Position numbers and translations under genes: made by a program. Below, in pieces: positions 7,678 through 15,389 of a stretch of DNA of 26,028 bases. The stretch is taken from the NCBI GenBank assembly GCA_023415595.1, contig JAEZJW010000141.1:1-26028 (forward strand), in the 5' to 3' direction. The first letter of the stretch is position 1, and each line of letters starts with the position of its first letter. Under the pieces are notes generated by a model that did not search any database, was not told the origin of the DNA, and worked only from the letters and a program-made list of their open reading frames with translations. The DNA is from Bacillota bacterium. GTDB lineage: Bacteria; Bacillota; Clostridia; Lachnospirales; Lachnospiraceae.

Positions 7678-7719
7678 TAAGCCCGGCAAGGAAATGCATG
7701 CATTTTCAGGACGGGCTTA
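7678..7719 (+). promoter_or_regulatory. Leader stem-loop upstream of gdpP
   Basis: TAAGCCCG (7678-7685) pairs with CGGGCTTA (7712-7719), enclosing the self-complementary AAATGCATGCATTT (7692-7705). There is no T-tract and the Shine-Dalgarno site starts 12 bases later, so this is a 5'-UTR structure rather than an ordinary terminator. Function unknown. Confidence 0.6.
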
Positions 7720-7744
7720 GTGTAATAGTGTGGAGGTTTCTTGC

Positions 7745-9805
7745 ATGGGAAGAAAAATGAGACTTGGCGGTTCTCTAAGAAGTTATCTTATGTGGCCGGT
7801 AATACTTACCGGGCTTTTACTCTGCGCGAACCTGAGTATCTATTTGATCAGTAAGGAAGCCGGGCTGGTGATGTCTGCCTTTGTTCTGGCATATTTTCTG
7901 ATTGCTATCTCAATCTATTATCTTAACCGGCATAAATTGGCTGCTGAGCTGGTCCGCTATGCGATGGATTACGGACAGATCCAGAAGCGGCTTTTGAAGG
8001 AGCTAGCACTGCCCTATGCTATTCTTGATGTGGAAGGAAGGCTCCAATGGGGTAATAATGAATTCATGGATATTATCCAGGAACGTAAGGCAGCCAGACG
8101 TTCTATCTCAGATATTTTCCCTGAGGTTACGGAGGACACTCTTCCGAGATCTGAGGGTGATGAGGTGCTTCATCTGATCCATAGCGGCAGGAACTACAGG
8201 GTCTTGCTTCGTAAGGTGATTGCGCCGGATTTTGATGAGGATTCAAACTGGAACATCTATGAAAGCGAGAGCTCCTGGGACACCAGAAATGCCCTGATAG
8301 CGATGTATCTATATGATGAGACTGAGATCATTGCACTGCTCAAGGAAAATAAAGAGCAGAAGCAGGTCGTTGGTCTGTTATATATTGATAATTATGAGGA
8401 AGCTCTGGAGAGCAGTGATGAGGTAAGGCGCTCCCTGTTAACCGCGCTGGTGGACAGGAAGATTAATAAATATATGCTGAATATAGATGCGATTATTAAG
8501 AAGCTTGAGAAGGACAAGTACATCTTTGTCTTTCAGCAGAAATATCTGCCCCTGCTGCAAAGCAGCAAGTTTTCGATTCTGGAAGAGGTCAGGAGTGTCA
8601 ATATTGGAAATGAGATGGCGGTTACTGTGAGTATTGGTCTCGGTGTCAATGCGGAAAACTATAATACCGGCTATGAATATGCCCGGGCTGCGATTGATCT
8701 TGCCCTTGGCAGAGGCGGGGACCAGGCAGTAATTAAGGACCGAGAGAAGATCTCCTATTATGGCGGCAAAAGTATCCAGGTGGAGAAGAGTACCCGTGTT
8801 AAGGCAAGAGTGAAGGCCCACGCCTTCCGTGAATTTGTAGAGGGCAAGGATAAGATCATTATTATGGGCCATAAAATCGGGGATGTCGATTCCTTCGGTT
8901 CTGCCGTCGGAGTCTACAGGATCGCGAAGACCTTTAATAAGAAAGCCCATATCGTCATTAATGAAGTAACCACCTCCTTACGGCCGATGATGAACCGCTT
9001 TATCGGTAATCCGGATTATGAAGAGGATATGTTTATCAAGAATGATCAGGCCAGGGAGGTTGTGGATATCAATACCCTGCTGGTTATTGTTGACGTGAAC
9101 CGTCCAAGCTATCTGGAATGTGCGGAACTATTGGATTATGCCAAGACGATTGTCATCTTTGATCACCACAGGCAGACCAATGAGGCAATTGATAATGCCG
9201 CCTTATCCTATATCGAACCCTATGCTTCCTCAACTTGTGAAATGGTGGCTGAGATCCTGCAGTATATCGGAGGTAATCTGAAGCTGAAGCCCGTGGAAGC
9301 AGATGCTTTATATGCGGGCATCATGATTGACACGAATAATTTCCTCACGAAGGCAGGAGTAAGAACCTTTGAAGCAGCCGCCTTCCTCCGGAGAAGCGGT
9401 GCCGACGTGACCAGAATACGAAAGGCCTTCCGTAGTGAGATTACGGATTTCAAGACAAAAGCAGATGCGATCAGCAGTACGGAGGTTTATCTGGATCATT
9501 ATGCCATTGCGATATGTGCCAGCTCGGAAGTGGACAGTCCCACCGTGCTTGGTGCCCAGATAGCCAATGAGCTGTTAAATATAACGGATATCAAAGCATC
9601 CTTTGTGCTTACGGATTTTAATAACAAAATCTATATCAGTGCCAGGTCCATCGATGAGGTGAATGTTCAGGTTATCATGGAGAAAATGGGCGGCGGCGGA
9701 CACTTAAGTGTTGCAGGAGCCCAGCTGGAGAACAGTACGGTCCATGAAGCAATCATGAAGCTTAAGATGACCTTGGCCTCCATGATGAAAGAGGGAGAAT
9801 TGTAA
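7745..9805 (+). CDS. gdpP: Cyclic-di-AMP phosphodiesterase GdpP
   Basis: A 686-residue membrane phosphodiesterase that hydrolyses c-di-AMP to pApA. Two N-terminal membrane segments (about 15-55) are followed by a PAS-like region (ALPYAILDVEGRLQWGNNEF), a degenerate GGDEF domain (VVGLLYIDNYEEAL through VTVSIGLGV, no GGDEF motif) and a DHH/DHHA1 module. The metal site is visible as H376 with D380 and D382 (GHKIGDVDSFGSA), DVNRPS, D473-H474-H475 and the DHHA1 GGGGH at 649-653. The start is ATG 7745, eight bases after TGGAGG; a GTG at 7730 overlaps the ribosome site. The gdpP-rplI-dnaB order is conserved in Firmicutes (yybT-rplI-dnaC in Bacillus). Confidence 0.95.
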   Translation: MGRKMRLGGSLRSYLMWPVILTGLLLCANLSIYLISKEAGLVMSAFVLAYFLIAISIYYLNRHKLAAELVRYAMDYGQIQKRLLKELALPYAILDVEGRLQWGNNEFMDIIQERKAARRSISDIFPEVTEDTLPRSEGDEVLHLIHSGRNYRVLLRKVIAPDFDEDSNWNIYESESSWDTRNALIAMYLYDETEIIALLKENKEQKQVVGLLYIDNYEEALESSDEVRRSLLTALVDRKINKYMLNIDAIIKKLEKDKYIFVFQQKYLPLLQSSKFSILEEVRSVNIGNEMAVTVSIGLGVNAENYNTGYEYARAAIDLALGRGGDQAVIKDREKISYYGGKSIQVEKSTRVKARVKAHAFREFVEGKDKIIIMGHKIGDVDSFGSAVGVYRIAKTFNKKAHIVINEVTTSLRPMMNRFIGNPDYEEDMFIKNDQAREVVDINTLLVIVDVNRPSYLECAELLDYAKTIVIFDHHRQTNEAIDNAALSYIEPYASSTCEMVAEILQYIGGNLKLKPVEADALYAGIMIDTNNFLTKAGVRTFEAAAFLRRSGADVTRIRKAFRSEITDFKTKADAISSTEVYLDHYAIAICASSEVDSPTVLGAQIANELLNITDIKASFVLTDFNNKIYISARSIDEVNVQVIMEKMGGGGHLSVAGAQLENSTVHEAIMKLKMTLASMMKEGEL

Positions 9806-9850
9806 AACAGAATAGAATGAGATACCGCTAATCGGTTTATGGAGGTTATT

Positions 9851-10297
9851 ATGGAAATTATTTTATTGCAAGATGTAAAGGCCCTGGGTAAAAAGGGAGA
9901 GATCGTAAAGGTAAGTGATGGTTATGCAAGGAATTTCATCCTTCCTAAGAAGCTTGGTCTTGAGGCAACGAAGCAGAATCTGAATGATCTGAAGCTTCAG
10001 AAGGCTGCCGAGGAGAAGAAGCAGAAGGAGATTCTGGCAGAGGCTAAGGATTTTGCTAAGAAGCTGGAGGAAGTGGCAATTAAGGTGAAGATAAAGGCCG
10101 GTGAAGGCAGTAAAACCTTCGGCTCAATCTCTACCAAAGAAATTGCAGCTGCTTTAAAGGAGCAGTTCGGTCTGGATCTGGACAAGAAGAAGCTGCTGCT
10201 TGCGGATCCGATTAAGAATGCGGGTATCTATACGGTCCCTGTTAAACTGCATCCGCAGGTTACTGCAGAGATGAAGGTACAGGTTGAGGCTGTTTAG
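9851..10297 (+). CDS. rplI: 50S ribosomal protein L9
   Basis: A 148-residue L9 of normal length. The N-terminal domain is MEIILLQDVKALGKKGEIVKVSDGYARNFILPKKLGLEAT; a Lys/Glu-rich connecting helix (about 45-75) and a C-terminal domain ending YTVPVKLHPQVTAEMKVQVE follow. The start is ATG 9851, five bases after GGAGG; an in-frame ATG at 9839 contains that ribosome site and is rejected. L9 binds 23S rRNA near the L1 stalk and limits frameshifting. Confidence 0.97.
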   Translation: MEIILLQDVKALGKKGEIVKVSDGYARNFILPKKLGLEATKQNLNDLKLQKAAEEKKQKEILAEAKDFAKKLEEVAIKVKIKAGEGSKTFGSISTKEIAAALKEQFGLDLDKKKLLLADPIKNAGIYTVPVKLHPQVTAEMKVQVEAV

Positions 10298-10345
10298 ATT
10301 ACTTCGGAAAGTATGATAGTAAGCATAACAAAGGGAACATGGGGG

Positions 10346-10434
10346 AAAACGAATTGTATTCGTTTTGTATATAGAACGGAGAGAAAATGGCTTGGTCCGT
10401 TCTGGGGAATTAAGTAGGAGCTGCCCGGGGCAGC
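10346..10434 (+). promoter_or_regulatory. Three consecutive hairpins between rplI and dnaB
   Basis: The first is AAAACGAA (10346-10353) with TTCGTTTT (10359-10366), loop 5 and an imperfect T-run, which may attenuate transcription. The second is AGAACGGA (10373-10380) with TCCGTTCT (10396-10403). The third is GCTGCC with GGCAGC within 10420-10434, ending directly at the dnaB Shine-Dalgarno site (10435-10440). Pairing is visible; any role in setting dnaB expression relative to L9 is inferred. Confidence 0.55.
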
Positions 10435-10446
10435 GTGGAGATTACA

Positions 10447-11775
10447 ATGGATGAGGCTTTAATTAAGAGGATACTTCCGCACAGTGCAGAGGCAGAACAA
10501 TCCGTAATAGGCTCGATGATTATGGACCGGGATGCTATCGTTTCTGCTGCAGAAATCATTAATAGCTCGGATTTTTATGAACAGCAGTACAGCATACTGT
10601 TTGATACCATGCAGGAGCTGTATAACGAAGGAAAGCCGGTGGATCTGGTAACACTTCAGAACCGCCTGAAGGAAAAGGACGTTCCTCCGCAGGTCTGCAG
10701 CCTGGAATTCATCAGGGATCTGGTTACCGCAGTGCCTACCTCGGCTAATGTGAAATATTATGCACAGATCGTTAAGGATAAGGCGGTACTTCGCAGACTG
10801 ATCAAGGTCTCTGAGGAAACTGCCAATGACTGCTATCTGGATAAGGAGAAGCTGGATATCATCCTGGAGAAGACGGAGAAACAGGTATTTGATATCGTGC
10901 AGAACCGGGGAACGAAGGAATTTACGGATATCAAGGAAGTGGTGCTGCGTTCCATCGACAGTATCGAGGCGGCCTCAAGGAATCAGGGAAGTGTAACCGG
11001 TGTTGCAACCGGCTTCTATGACCTGGATTATAAGACTGCCGGATTACAGCCCTCCGATCTGATCCTGATAGCTGCCAGACCTTCCATGGGTAAGACGGCA
11101 TTTGCACTGAATATCGCGGAATACGTGGCACTGAAGTCCAATGTGACAACAGCCGTATTCAGCTTGGAAATGTCGCAGGACCAGCTGGTCAAGCGTGTCC
11201 TGGCGATGAACTCCAGGGTAGATTCTCAGAATATCCGTACCGGTAATCTGTCGGCCGATGAATGGGCAAGTCTGATGGAAAGTGCCAGAATTATCGGAAA
11301 TTCCAATCTGATCATAGATGATACCTCTGCAATCTCCGTAAGCGAATTACGGTCGAAGTGCAGAAAGCTGAAGCTGGAAAAGAATCTGGGATTAATCATG
11401 ATTGACTACCTGCAGCTGATGACCGGCAGCAAACGGTCAGAATCACGTCAGCAGGAAATCTCGGAAATCTCAAGATCCTTAAAATCCCTGGCAAGGGAAA
11501 TTAATGTACCTGTCATTGCGTTATCGCAGCTGAGCCGTGCTGTGGAGCAGAGACCCGACAAGCGGCCGATGCTTTCGGATTTAAGAGAATCCGGAGCCAT
11601 CGAGCAGGATGCCGACGTGGTAATGTTCATCTACCGTGACGATTACTATAACCATGACACAGAAGAACCGGGAGTATCTGAAATTATCATCGGTAAACAG
11701 AGAAATGGACCGGTGGGAACCGTTAAATTAGCTTGGCAGGCGCAGTACACAAAATTTGCGAACCTAGAAAGATAA
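10447..11775 (+). CDS. dnaB: Replicative DNA helicase DnaB
   Basis: A 442-residue hexameric replicative helicase (DnaC in Bacillus naming). The N-terminal DnaB domain has LPHSAEAEQSVIGSMIMD. The RecA-like motor domain shows Walker A ARPSMGKTAFAL with Lys216, Walker B LGLIMIDYLQLM, the ALSQLSRAVEQRPDKRPMLSDLRESGAIEQDAD block and IIIGKQRNGPVGTVKLAW at the end. No intein is present. The start is ATG 10447, six bases after GTGGAG; a GTG at 10435 would sit on that ribosome site. The MFS gene follows by four bases. Confidence 0.97.
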   Translation: MDEALIKRILPHSAEAEQSVIGSMIMDRDAIVSAAEIINSSDFYEQQYSILFDTMQELYNEGKPVDLVTLQNRLKEKDVPPQVCSLEFIRDLVTAVPTSANVKYYAQIVKDKAVLRRLIKVSEETANDCYLDKEKLDIILEKTEKQVFDIVQNRGTKEFTDIKEVVLRSIDSIEAASRNQGSVTGVATGFYDLDYKTAGLQPSDLILIAARPSMGKTAFALNIAEYVALKSNVTTAVFSLEMSQDQLVKRVLAMNSRVDSQNIRTGNLSADEWASLMESARIIGNSNLIIDDTSAISVSELRSKCRKLKLEKNLGLIMIDYLQLMTGSKRSESRQQEISEISRSLKSLAREINVPVIALSQLSRAVEQRPDKRPMLSDLRESGAIEQDADVVMFIYRDDYYNHDTEEPGVSEIIIGKQRNGPVGTVKLAWQAQYTKFANLER

Positions 11776-11779
11776 TAAA

Positions 11780-13054
11780 ATGAAACTAAATAGAGCAAAA
11801 ATTACTTATTTTGGACTTCCACGAAGTGTATATATTATATTTATAGCACGAGTCGTGAATTCCATGGGAAACTTCGTATTCCCTTTTATGACATTGTTAC
11901 TTACCCAGAAGGGCGGTATGCCGGAATCGGAGGTTGGAAAATACCTGCTGATGGGCTCCCTTCTGCAGATACCGGGCTCCTTAATCGGAGGAAAGCTGAC
12001 GGACCTGATGGGAAGGAAGAAGATCATGATCTTATTCATGGGACTTGCTGCCTTCTGCTACCTTCCTAGCGCTTTACTCATAGACAGTCCGGAAACCTTT
12101 CATTATGTACCGTATCTGCTGATCCTGTCTTCCTTCTTTGGAAGTATTGCACATCCGGCCAGCGGAGCCATGATGAATGATCTTACGGTACCGGAGAACC
12201 GTCAGGCAGCATTTTCCCTGCTGTATATGGGTATGAACGCCGGAACGGCGATCGGCTCTGTCGTTGCAGGTCTCCTATTCCGAAAGTATATGAAGCTCCT
12301 GTTCATCGGAGATGCTATCACTACTCTGATATCTATCCTTCTTCTGGCTAATTTTGTTAAGGAAACAAAGCCTACGAAGGATGAGTTTACGAAGTTGGAG
12401 GAGGAACGAAGCGATGAGAAGGCAGAGACCGGCGGATTGCTGGCGGCACTGATACATAGACCGGCACTTCTGATTTTTGCTACCCTGGATACGATCTATT
12501 CCTTCATCTATGCACAGACTCATTTCAGCCTTCCCCTGAAGGCCAAGGCTGTCTTTGGGGAGGCTTTGGGACCGAGCTATTATGGGACCTTGAATATGGT
12601 AAATTGTCTTGAGGTTATCGCTTTTACGACAATTATTACCTTAATCACCAGGAAGATCCGGGCAATCTATAATGTATCCATCGCCGGACTCTTCTTTGCC
12701 GTGGGCTTTGGTATGCTGTTTTTTGTGAACAGCTTCTGGCTGTTCGTTCTGTCGACAATCATTTGGACCATCGGCGAGATTATCAATGCGACAAATATCG
12801 GCGTATATATCGCAAATCATACACCAATCTCCCACAGGGGAAGGTTTAATTCCATCATTGGTATTATCTCCAGCACAGGCGGTTCCATATCTCCTTATAT
12901 TACGGGCAAATTCATCCAAAGGTACGGAGTAAATAATGTGTGGCCGTTCATTTTCCTGCTGGCTATCGCAGCTTCCTTCTTCATGTTTATACTGGGAACC
13001 CATGAAAAAGGGAAGAAGAGGAGCGTATCAGCAGTAGCTGACCTGGGAGAATAA
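11780..13054 (+). CDS. Major facilitator superfamily transporter
   Basis: A 424-residue MFS permease with about 12 predicted membrane segments and the loop 2-3 motif A GGKLTDLMGRKK (about residues 73-84). A charged central loop (about 196-220, KETKPTKDEFTKLEEERSDEK) separates the halves. It resembles drug/proton antiporter-type (DHA1) carriers, but the substrate cannot be assigned. It is co-directional with dnaB and four bases away, with a weak ribosome site (AGAAAG), so it probably depends on readthrough or coupling from the dnaB transcript. A strong terminator follows. Confidence 0.88.
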   Translation: MKLNRAKITYFGLPRSVYIIFIARVVNSMGNFVFPFMTLLLTQKGGMPESEVGKYLLMGSLLQIPGSLIGGKLTDLMGRKKIMILFMGLAAFCYLPSALLIDSPETFHYVPYLLILSSFFGSIAHPASGAMMNDLTVPENRQAAFSLLYMGMNAGTAIGSVVAGLLFRKYMKLLFIGDAITTLISILLLANFVKETKPTKDEFTKLEEERSDEKAETGGLLAALIHRPALLIFATLDTIYSFIYAQTHFSLPLKAKAVFGEALGPSYYGTLNMVNCLEVIAFTTIITLITRKIRAIYNVSIAGLFFAVGFGMLFFVNSFWLFVLSTIIWTIGEIINATNIGVYIANHTPISHRGRFNSIIGIISSTGGSISPYITGKFIQRYGVNNVWPFIFLLAIAASFFMFILGTHEKGKKRSVSAVADLGE

Positions 13055-13074
13055 CAGAATATTTGATTATGTTG

Positions 13075-13108
13075 AAAAGGGGAAACTTCTTTGAGGTTTC
13101 CCCTTTTT
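13075..13108 (+). terminator. Rho-independent terminator after the MFS gene
   Basis: AAAAGGGGAAAC (13075-13086) pairs perfectly with GTTTCCCCTTTT (13096-13107), with a 9-base loop and a T-run. Confidence 0.93.
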
Positions 13109-13145
13109 ATGTCGACAAGTTAAATGGGAATATGTGGTATTTGTA

Positions 13146-13173
13146 TTGCATTTGGTACTTGCTATGTTATAAT
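13146..13173 (+). promoter_or_regulatory. Sigma-A promoter of the MerR-type gene
   Basis: TTGCAT (13146-13151), a 16-bp spacer and TATAAT (13168-13173), about 40 bases upstream of the start codon. Confidence 0.75.
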
Positions 13174-13215
13174 GTAAAAAGTGGAAAATAATTACACTTA
13201 TAGGGAGGGCACTCA

Positions 13216-13959
13216 ATGGAAGAAGCAAGATATATGATTTCAGAAGCCTCAAAAAGAGTGGAGGTAGAAGACCACGTACTGAGATATTGGGAGGAACAAC
13301 TTGAGCTTCCCATTGGAAGAAATGAAATGGGACACAGATATTATAAAGAGTCAGATATTGATCTGCTTAAAACGATAAAGCATTTAAAGGAACAGGGATT
13401 CCAGCTGAAAGCTGTTAAGATGCTTCTTCCCAATCTGCATAAGCTGGAGGCGCTTGATAATCAGACGATGATCAGGCTGAAGGACGAGCTGAACGGTAAA
13501 GTAATTGAATTATGGGGAGAGGAGAAGAATCCGACTGGGGATGGGACAAGCATGGGAGGTACTGGAATGGAAGAAACACATCAGGAGCACTTAAAATCGG
13601 CAGCTACAAACACAGAGGGGACAAGCCTTATTACAAACGAGAAGGAGAATGAGATGAAAGAGCAGCCCGGGGATAAGATGAGTCAGTTCAAGGCAATTAT
13701 GAATCAGATCATCATGTCAGCTCTGAAAGAGAACAACGCTACACTTAGTGATGATATCAGCGGATATGTGACGGAGAGTGTCATTAAGGAAATGAGCTTT
13801 CTGATGCGCCTGCAGGAAGAGAAAGAGGAAGAACGGTTTAAGAAATTTGATTTAACCCTGAGAGATTATCAGAAGAGCAGGATGATGGCAGCAGCTACCC
13901 TGGATGGCAGGAAGCGGAACAAGTCCAAATTCCGGAAGAAGAGCAGACTATATATATAA
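13216..13959 (+). CDS. MerR-type HTH protein with long C-terminal region
   Basis: A 247-residue protein. Residues 7-75 form a MerR winged HTH (MISEASKRVEVEDHVLRYWE, MGHRYYKESDIDLLKTIKHLKEQGFQLKAVK). In place of a compact effector domain there is a hydrophilic low-complexity linker (about 98-150, Gly/Thr/Glu-rich), a helical segment (about 152-215) and a very basic tail (GRKRNKSKFRKKSRLYI). AGGGAGGG precedes the ATG. No Cys-based metal site is visible, so it is not a metal-sensing MerR. The layout, HTH plus helical tail, recalls RacA-like DNA-binding proteins as well as clostridial MerR regulators of unknown role; the target is unknown. Confidence 0.8.
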   Translation: MEEARYMISEASKRVEVEDHVLRYWEEQLELPIGRNEMGHRYYKESDIDLLKTIKHLKEQGFQLKAVKMLLPNLHKLEALDNQTMIRLKDELNGKVIELWGEEKNPTGDGTSMGGTGMEETHQEHLKSAATNTEGTSLITNEKENEMKEQPGDKMSQFKAIMNQIIMSALKENNATLSDDISGYVTESVIKEMSFLMRLQEEKEEERFKKFDLTLRDYQKSRMMAAATLDGRKRNKSKFRKKSRLYI

Positions 13960-13977
13960 AATATACATAAACACAAA

Positions 13978-14033
13978 AAGGTGCTGTATCAAATCAAAAC
14001 ACATATCCTGGTTTTGATTTGATACAGCACCTT
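13978..14033 (-). terminator. Long-stem bidirectional terminator between the merR-like and ferredoxin genes
   Basis: A perfect 23-bp stem (13978-14000 with 14011-14033) has a 10-base loop. On the minus strand it is followed by TTTTTGTGTTT, a good terminator for the ferredoxin gene; on the plus strand the T-run is short, but the stem would still end the merR-like transcript. Confidence 0.9.
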
Positions 14034-14048
14034 ATGTACTCATTTGAA

Positions 14049-14216
14049 TTATGCTGAAATCGCACCGGTAGGGCAAGTGGATTCGCAAGCACCGCAATCG
14101 ATGCAGGTGTCAGAATTTATTTCAAAATGACTTGAACCTTCAGAAATAGAATCTGTCGGGCACTCGCCTGCACATGCGCCACAGCTGATGCATTCATCAC
14201 TAATTGTATATGCCAT
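14049..14216 (-). CDS. Small 2[4Fe-4S] ferredoxin
   Basis: A 55-residue clostridial-type ferredoxin, short but unmistakable. It has two C-x2-C-x2-C-x3-C-P cluster motifs: C9, C12, C15, C19-P (CISCGACAGECP) and C38, C41, C44, C48-P (CIDCGACESTCP). The sequence starts MAYTISDEC and ends TGAISA. GGAGG lies about nine bases upstream of the ATG on the minus strand. It carries low-potential electrons between oxidoreductases in the cytoplasm (for example pyruvate:ferredoxin oxidoreductase or hydrogenase). It is divergent from the DUF1858 gene and monocistronic, with its own terminator. A plausible minus-strand promoter is TTTACT, 17 bp, TATATT near 14253-14281. Confidence 0.95.
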   Translation of the reverse strand: MAYTISDECISCGACAGECPTDSISEGSSHFEINSDTCIDCGACESTCPTGAISA

Positions 14217-14388
14217 AGTTATTTACCTCCTTTTCAAACAATCGATTACATTTTAATATAATAATAACAATAATGCAAGTAAAATCTGCATATGATACAT
14301 GACTTCCTGCAAAAGTGCCATACTTCTACATAATTTTAATGCAGCTGCAGATACTTAATAATATGAATAAGTTCACCCGTTTATACCC

Positions 14389-14417
14389 TTGACGGAACCG
14401 TATTGTTGGCATATAAT
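14389..14417 (+). promoter_or_regulatory. Sigma-A promoter of the DUF1858 gene
   Basis: TTGACG (14389-14394), a 17-bp spacer and TATAAT (14412-14417), a near-consensus promoter. The 5' UTR then holds ATATCAATT (14446-14454) and its inverse AATTGATAT (14469-14477), a weak hairpin ending six bases before AAGGAGG. Confidence 0.8.
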
Positions 14418-14496
14418 GTTGCCTAGGCTATTAAGCTGAGAACGGATATCAATTCGTTCATTGCTATCAATTGATATAGAATAAGGAGGATTTATT

Positions 14497-14697
14497 ATGG
14501 CTGCTATCACTAAGGACATGACAATTGCTCAGGCAATTTCTACTGATCAGAATATTATTCCGGTTTTACTTGATATCGGAATGCATTGTCTCGGTTGCCC
14601 TTCCGCTCAAGGTGAGACTCTGGAAGAGGCTGCTATGGTTCATGGACTCGATCCCGAGGATCTGATGGACAGGATTTATGAAGTGATCGGGGAATAA
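14497..14697 (+). CDS. DUF1858 domain protein with CxxC motif
   Basis: A 66-residue DUF1858 protein (often called a hydrid-cluster-associated or disulfide-oxidoreductase-like domain). It has the family pattern: an N-terminal ITKDMTIAQAI, a helix IIPVLLDIGMHCLGCPSAQGETLEEAA with the C-x2-C pair in HCLGCP, and a C-terminal helix DPEDLMDRIYEVI. AAGGAGG precedes the ATG. The CxxC suggests redox or metal binding, and the divergent ferredoxin fits a redox context, but the function of stand-alone DUF1858 proteins is not established. Its stop is followed within five bases by the long palindrome, whose outermost hairpin can serve as its terminator. Confidence 0.85.
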   Translation: MAAITKDMTIAQAISTDQNIIPVLLDIGMHCLGCPSAQGETLEEAAMVHGLDPEDLMDRIYEVIGE

Positions 14698-14701
14698 GGA
14701 T

Positions 14702-15206
14702 GCTAATGGGGTGCCGCTATTTTGTATATTGTGCGGCGCCCCTTTACTTCAGTGATGTTTATCACAGTTAAAGATTACGAACAGAGAGTGACTATTAATC
14801 CATCAGAGACACGTTCTCACTCTGGTTGTTAGTAGGCTGTTGCATTTACTCTGTAGGGATGGCGAAAGCCCCCTACCCTTCCCTCACACACCGATTGAGT
14901 TACATTTCTTGATTATGTATGCCATTATCGTACATAAATGTTCGCTTATGGCATACATAATCATCGATCTGTTCCTCAAACGGTGCATTATGGGAAGGAT
15001 AGAGGGCTTCCGTCATCCATAAAACGCTATTATGCAACAGCCGGCTTTCACAACCTTGGCACCGGGAGCGACATACGGTCTCTGTATGGATTAATAATCC
15101 CACGCTATTCTTTTTAGGTTATGACTGTGATAAACATTCGACTGCTTGAAGGCGCCGCTGCAATTATACCAATCAAAGTGCATAAGCCAGCGGCCTGCCC
15201 ATTAGC
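14702..15206. repeat. 505-bp non-coding imperfect palindrome (fold-back/MITE-like element)
   Basis: Two arms of about 225-260 bp are inverted copies of each other around a 22-base centre (14926-14947). Perfectly paired blocks from centre outward: 14911-14925/14948-14962 (15 bp), 14877-14883/14992-14998, 14835-14845/15032-15042 (11 bp, GGCTGTTGCAT), 14804-14810/15078-15084, 14793-14803/15086-15096 (11 bp), 14755-14768/15124-15137 (14 bp), 14733-14740/15151-15158 and 14702-14710/15198-15206. CACCGATTGAG (14889-14899) pairs 10 of 11 with 14975-14985. Pair-sums drift only slightly, so it is one structure with small indels. The left edge also forms a local hairpin (GGGGTGCCGC/GCGGCGCCCC, 14707-14742) that can terminate the DUF1858 gene. 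No transposase or clear target-site duplication is seen. 15207-15305 shows no feature. Confidence 0.9.
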
Positions 15207-15305
15207 TGTTATTAGATATATGGGGCTGGTTTGTCAGATCAACATTGGTTAGTGAATATATATGGTTAGCTAATTATTTTGTTAGGTAATGTATTGTGGT
15301 ACATT

Positions 15306-15334
15306 AAAAAGGATGAGGTTTCCCTCATCCTTTT
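15306..15334 (-). terminator. Terminator of mecA
   Basis: On the minus strand AAAAGGATGAGG, loop GAAA and CCTCATCCTTTTT form a textbook hairpin with a T-run (plus-strand stem arms 15307-15318 and 15323-15334). A second, very tight GC hairpin, GCGCCCGGCGGGCGC (15344-15358), lies between it and the gene. Confidence 0.9.
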
Positions 15335-15389
15335 GTGTACATTGCGCCCGGCGGGCGCATGTTTGATTGATTTGATGTATCTGTTTAAG

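Noticed and set aside
14840..15103. Short reading frames on both strands inside the palindrome (14840-15022 plus, 14900-15103 minus)
   Set aside because: No ribosome site or protein-like composition; they mirror each other because of the inverted repeat.
14702..15206. Self-synthesising or integron-type attC array
   Set aside because: There is one symmetric structure only, no conserved attC core pair, no cassette genes and no integrase.
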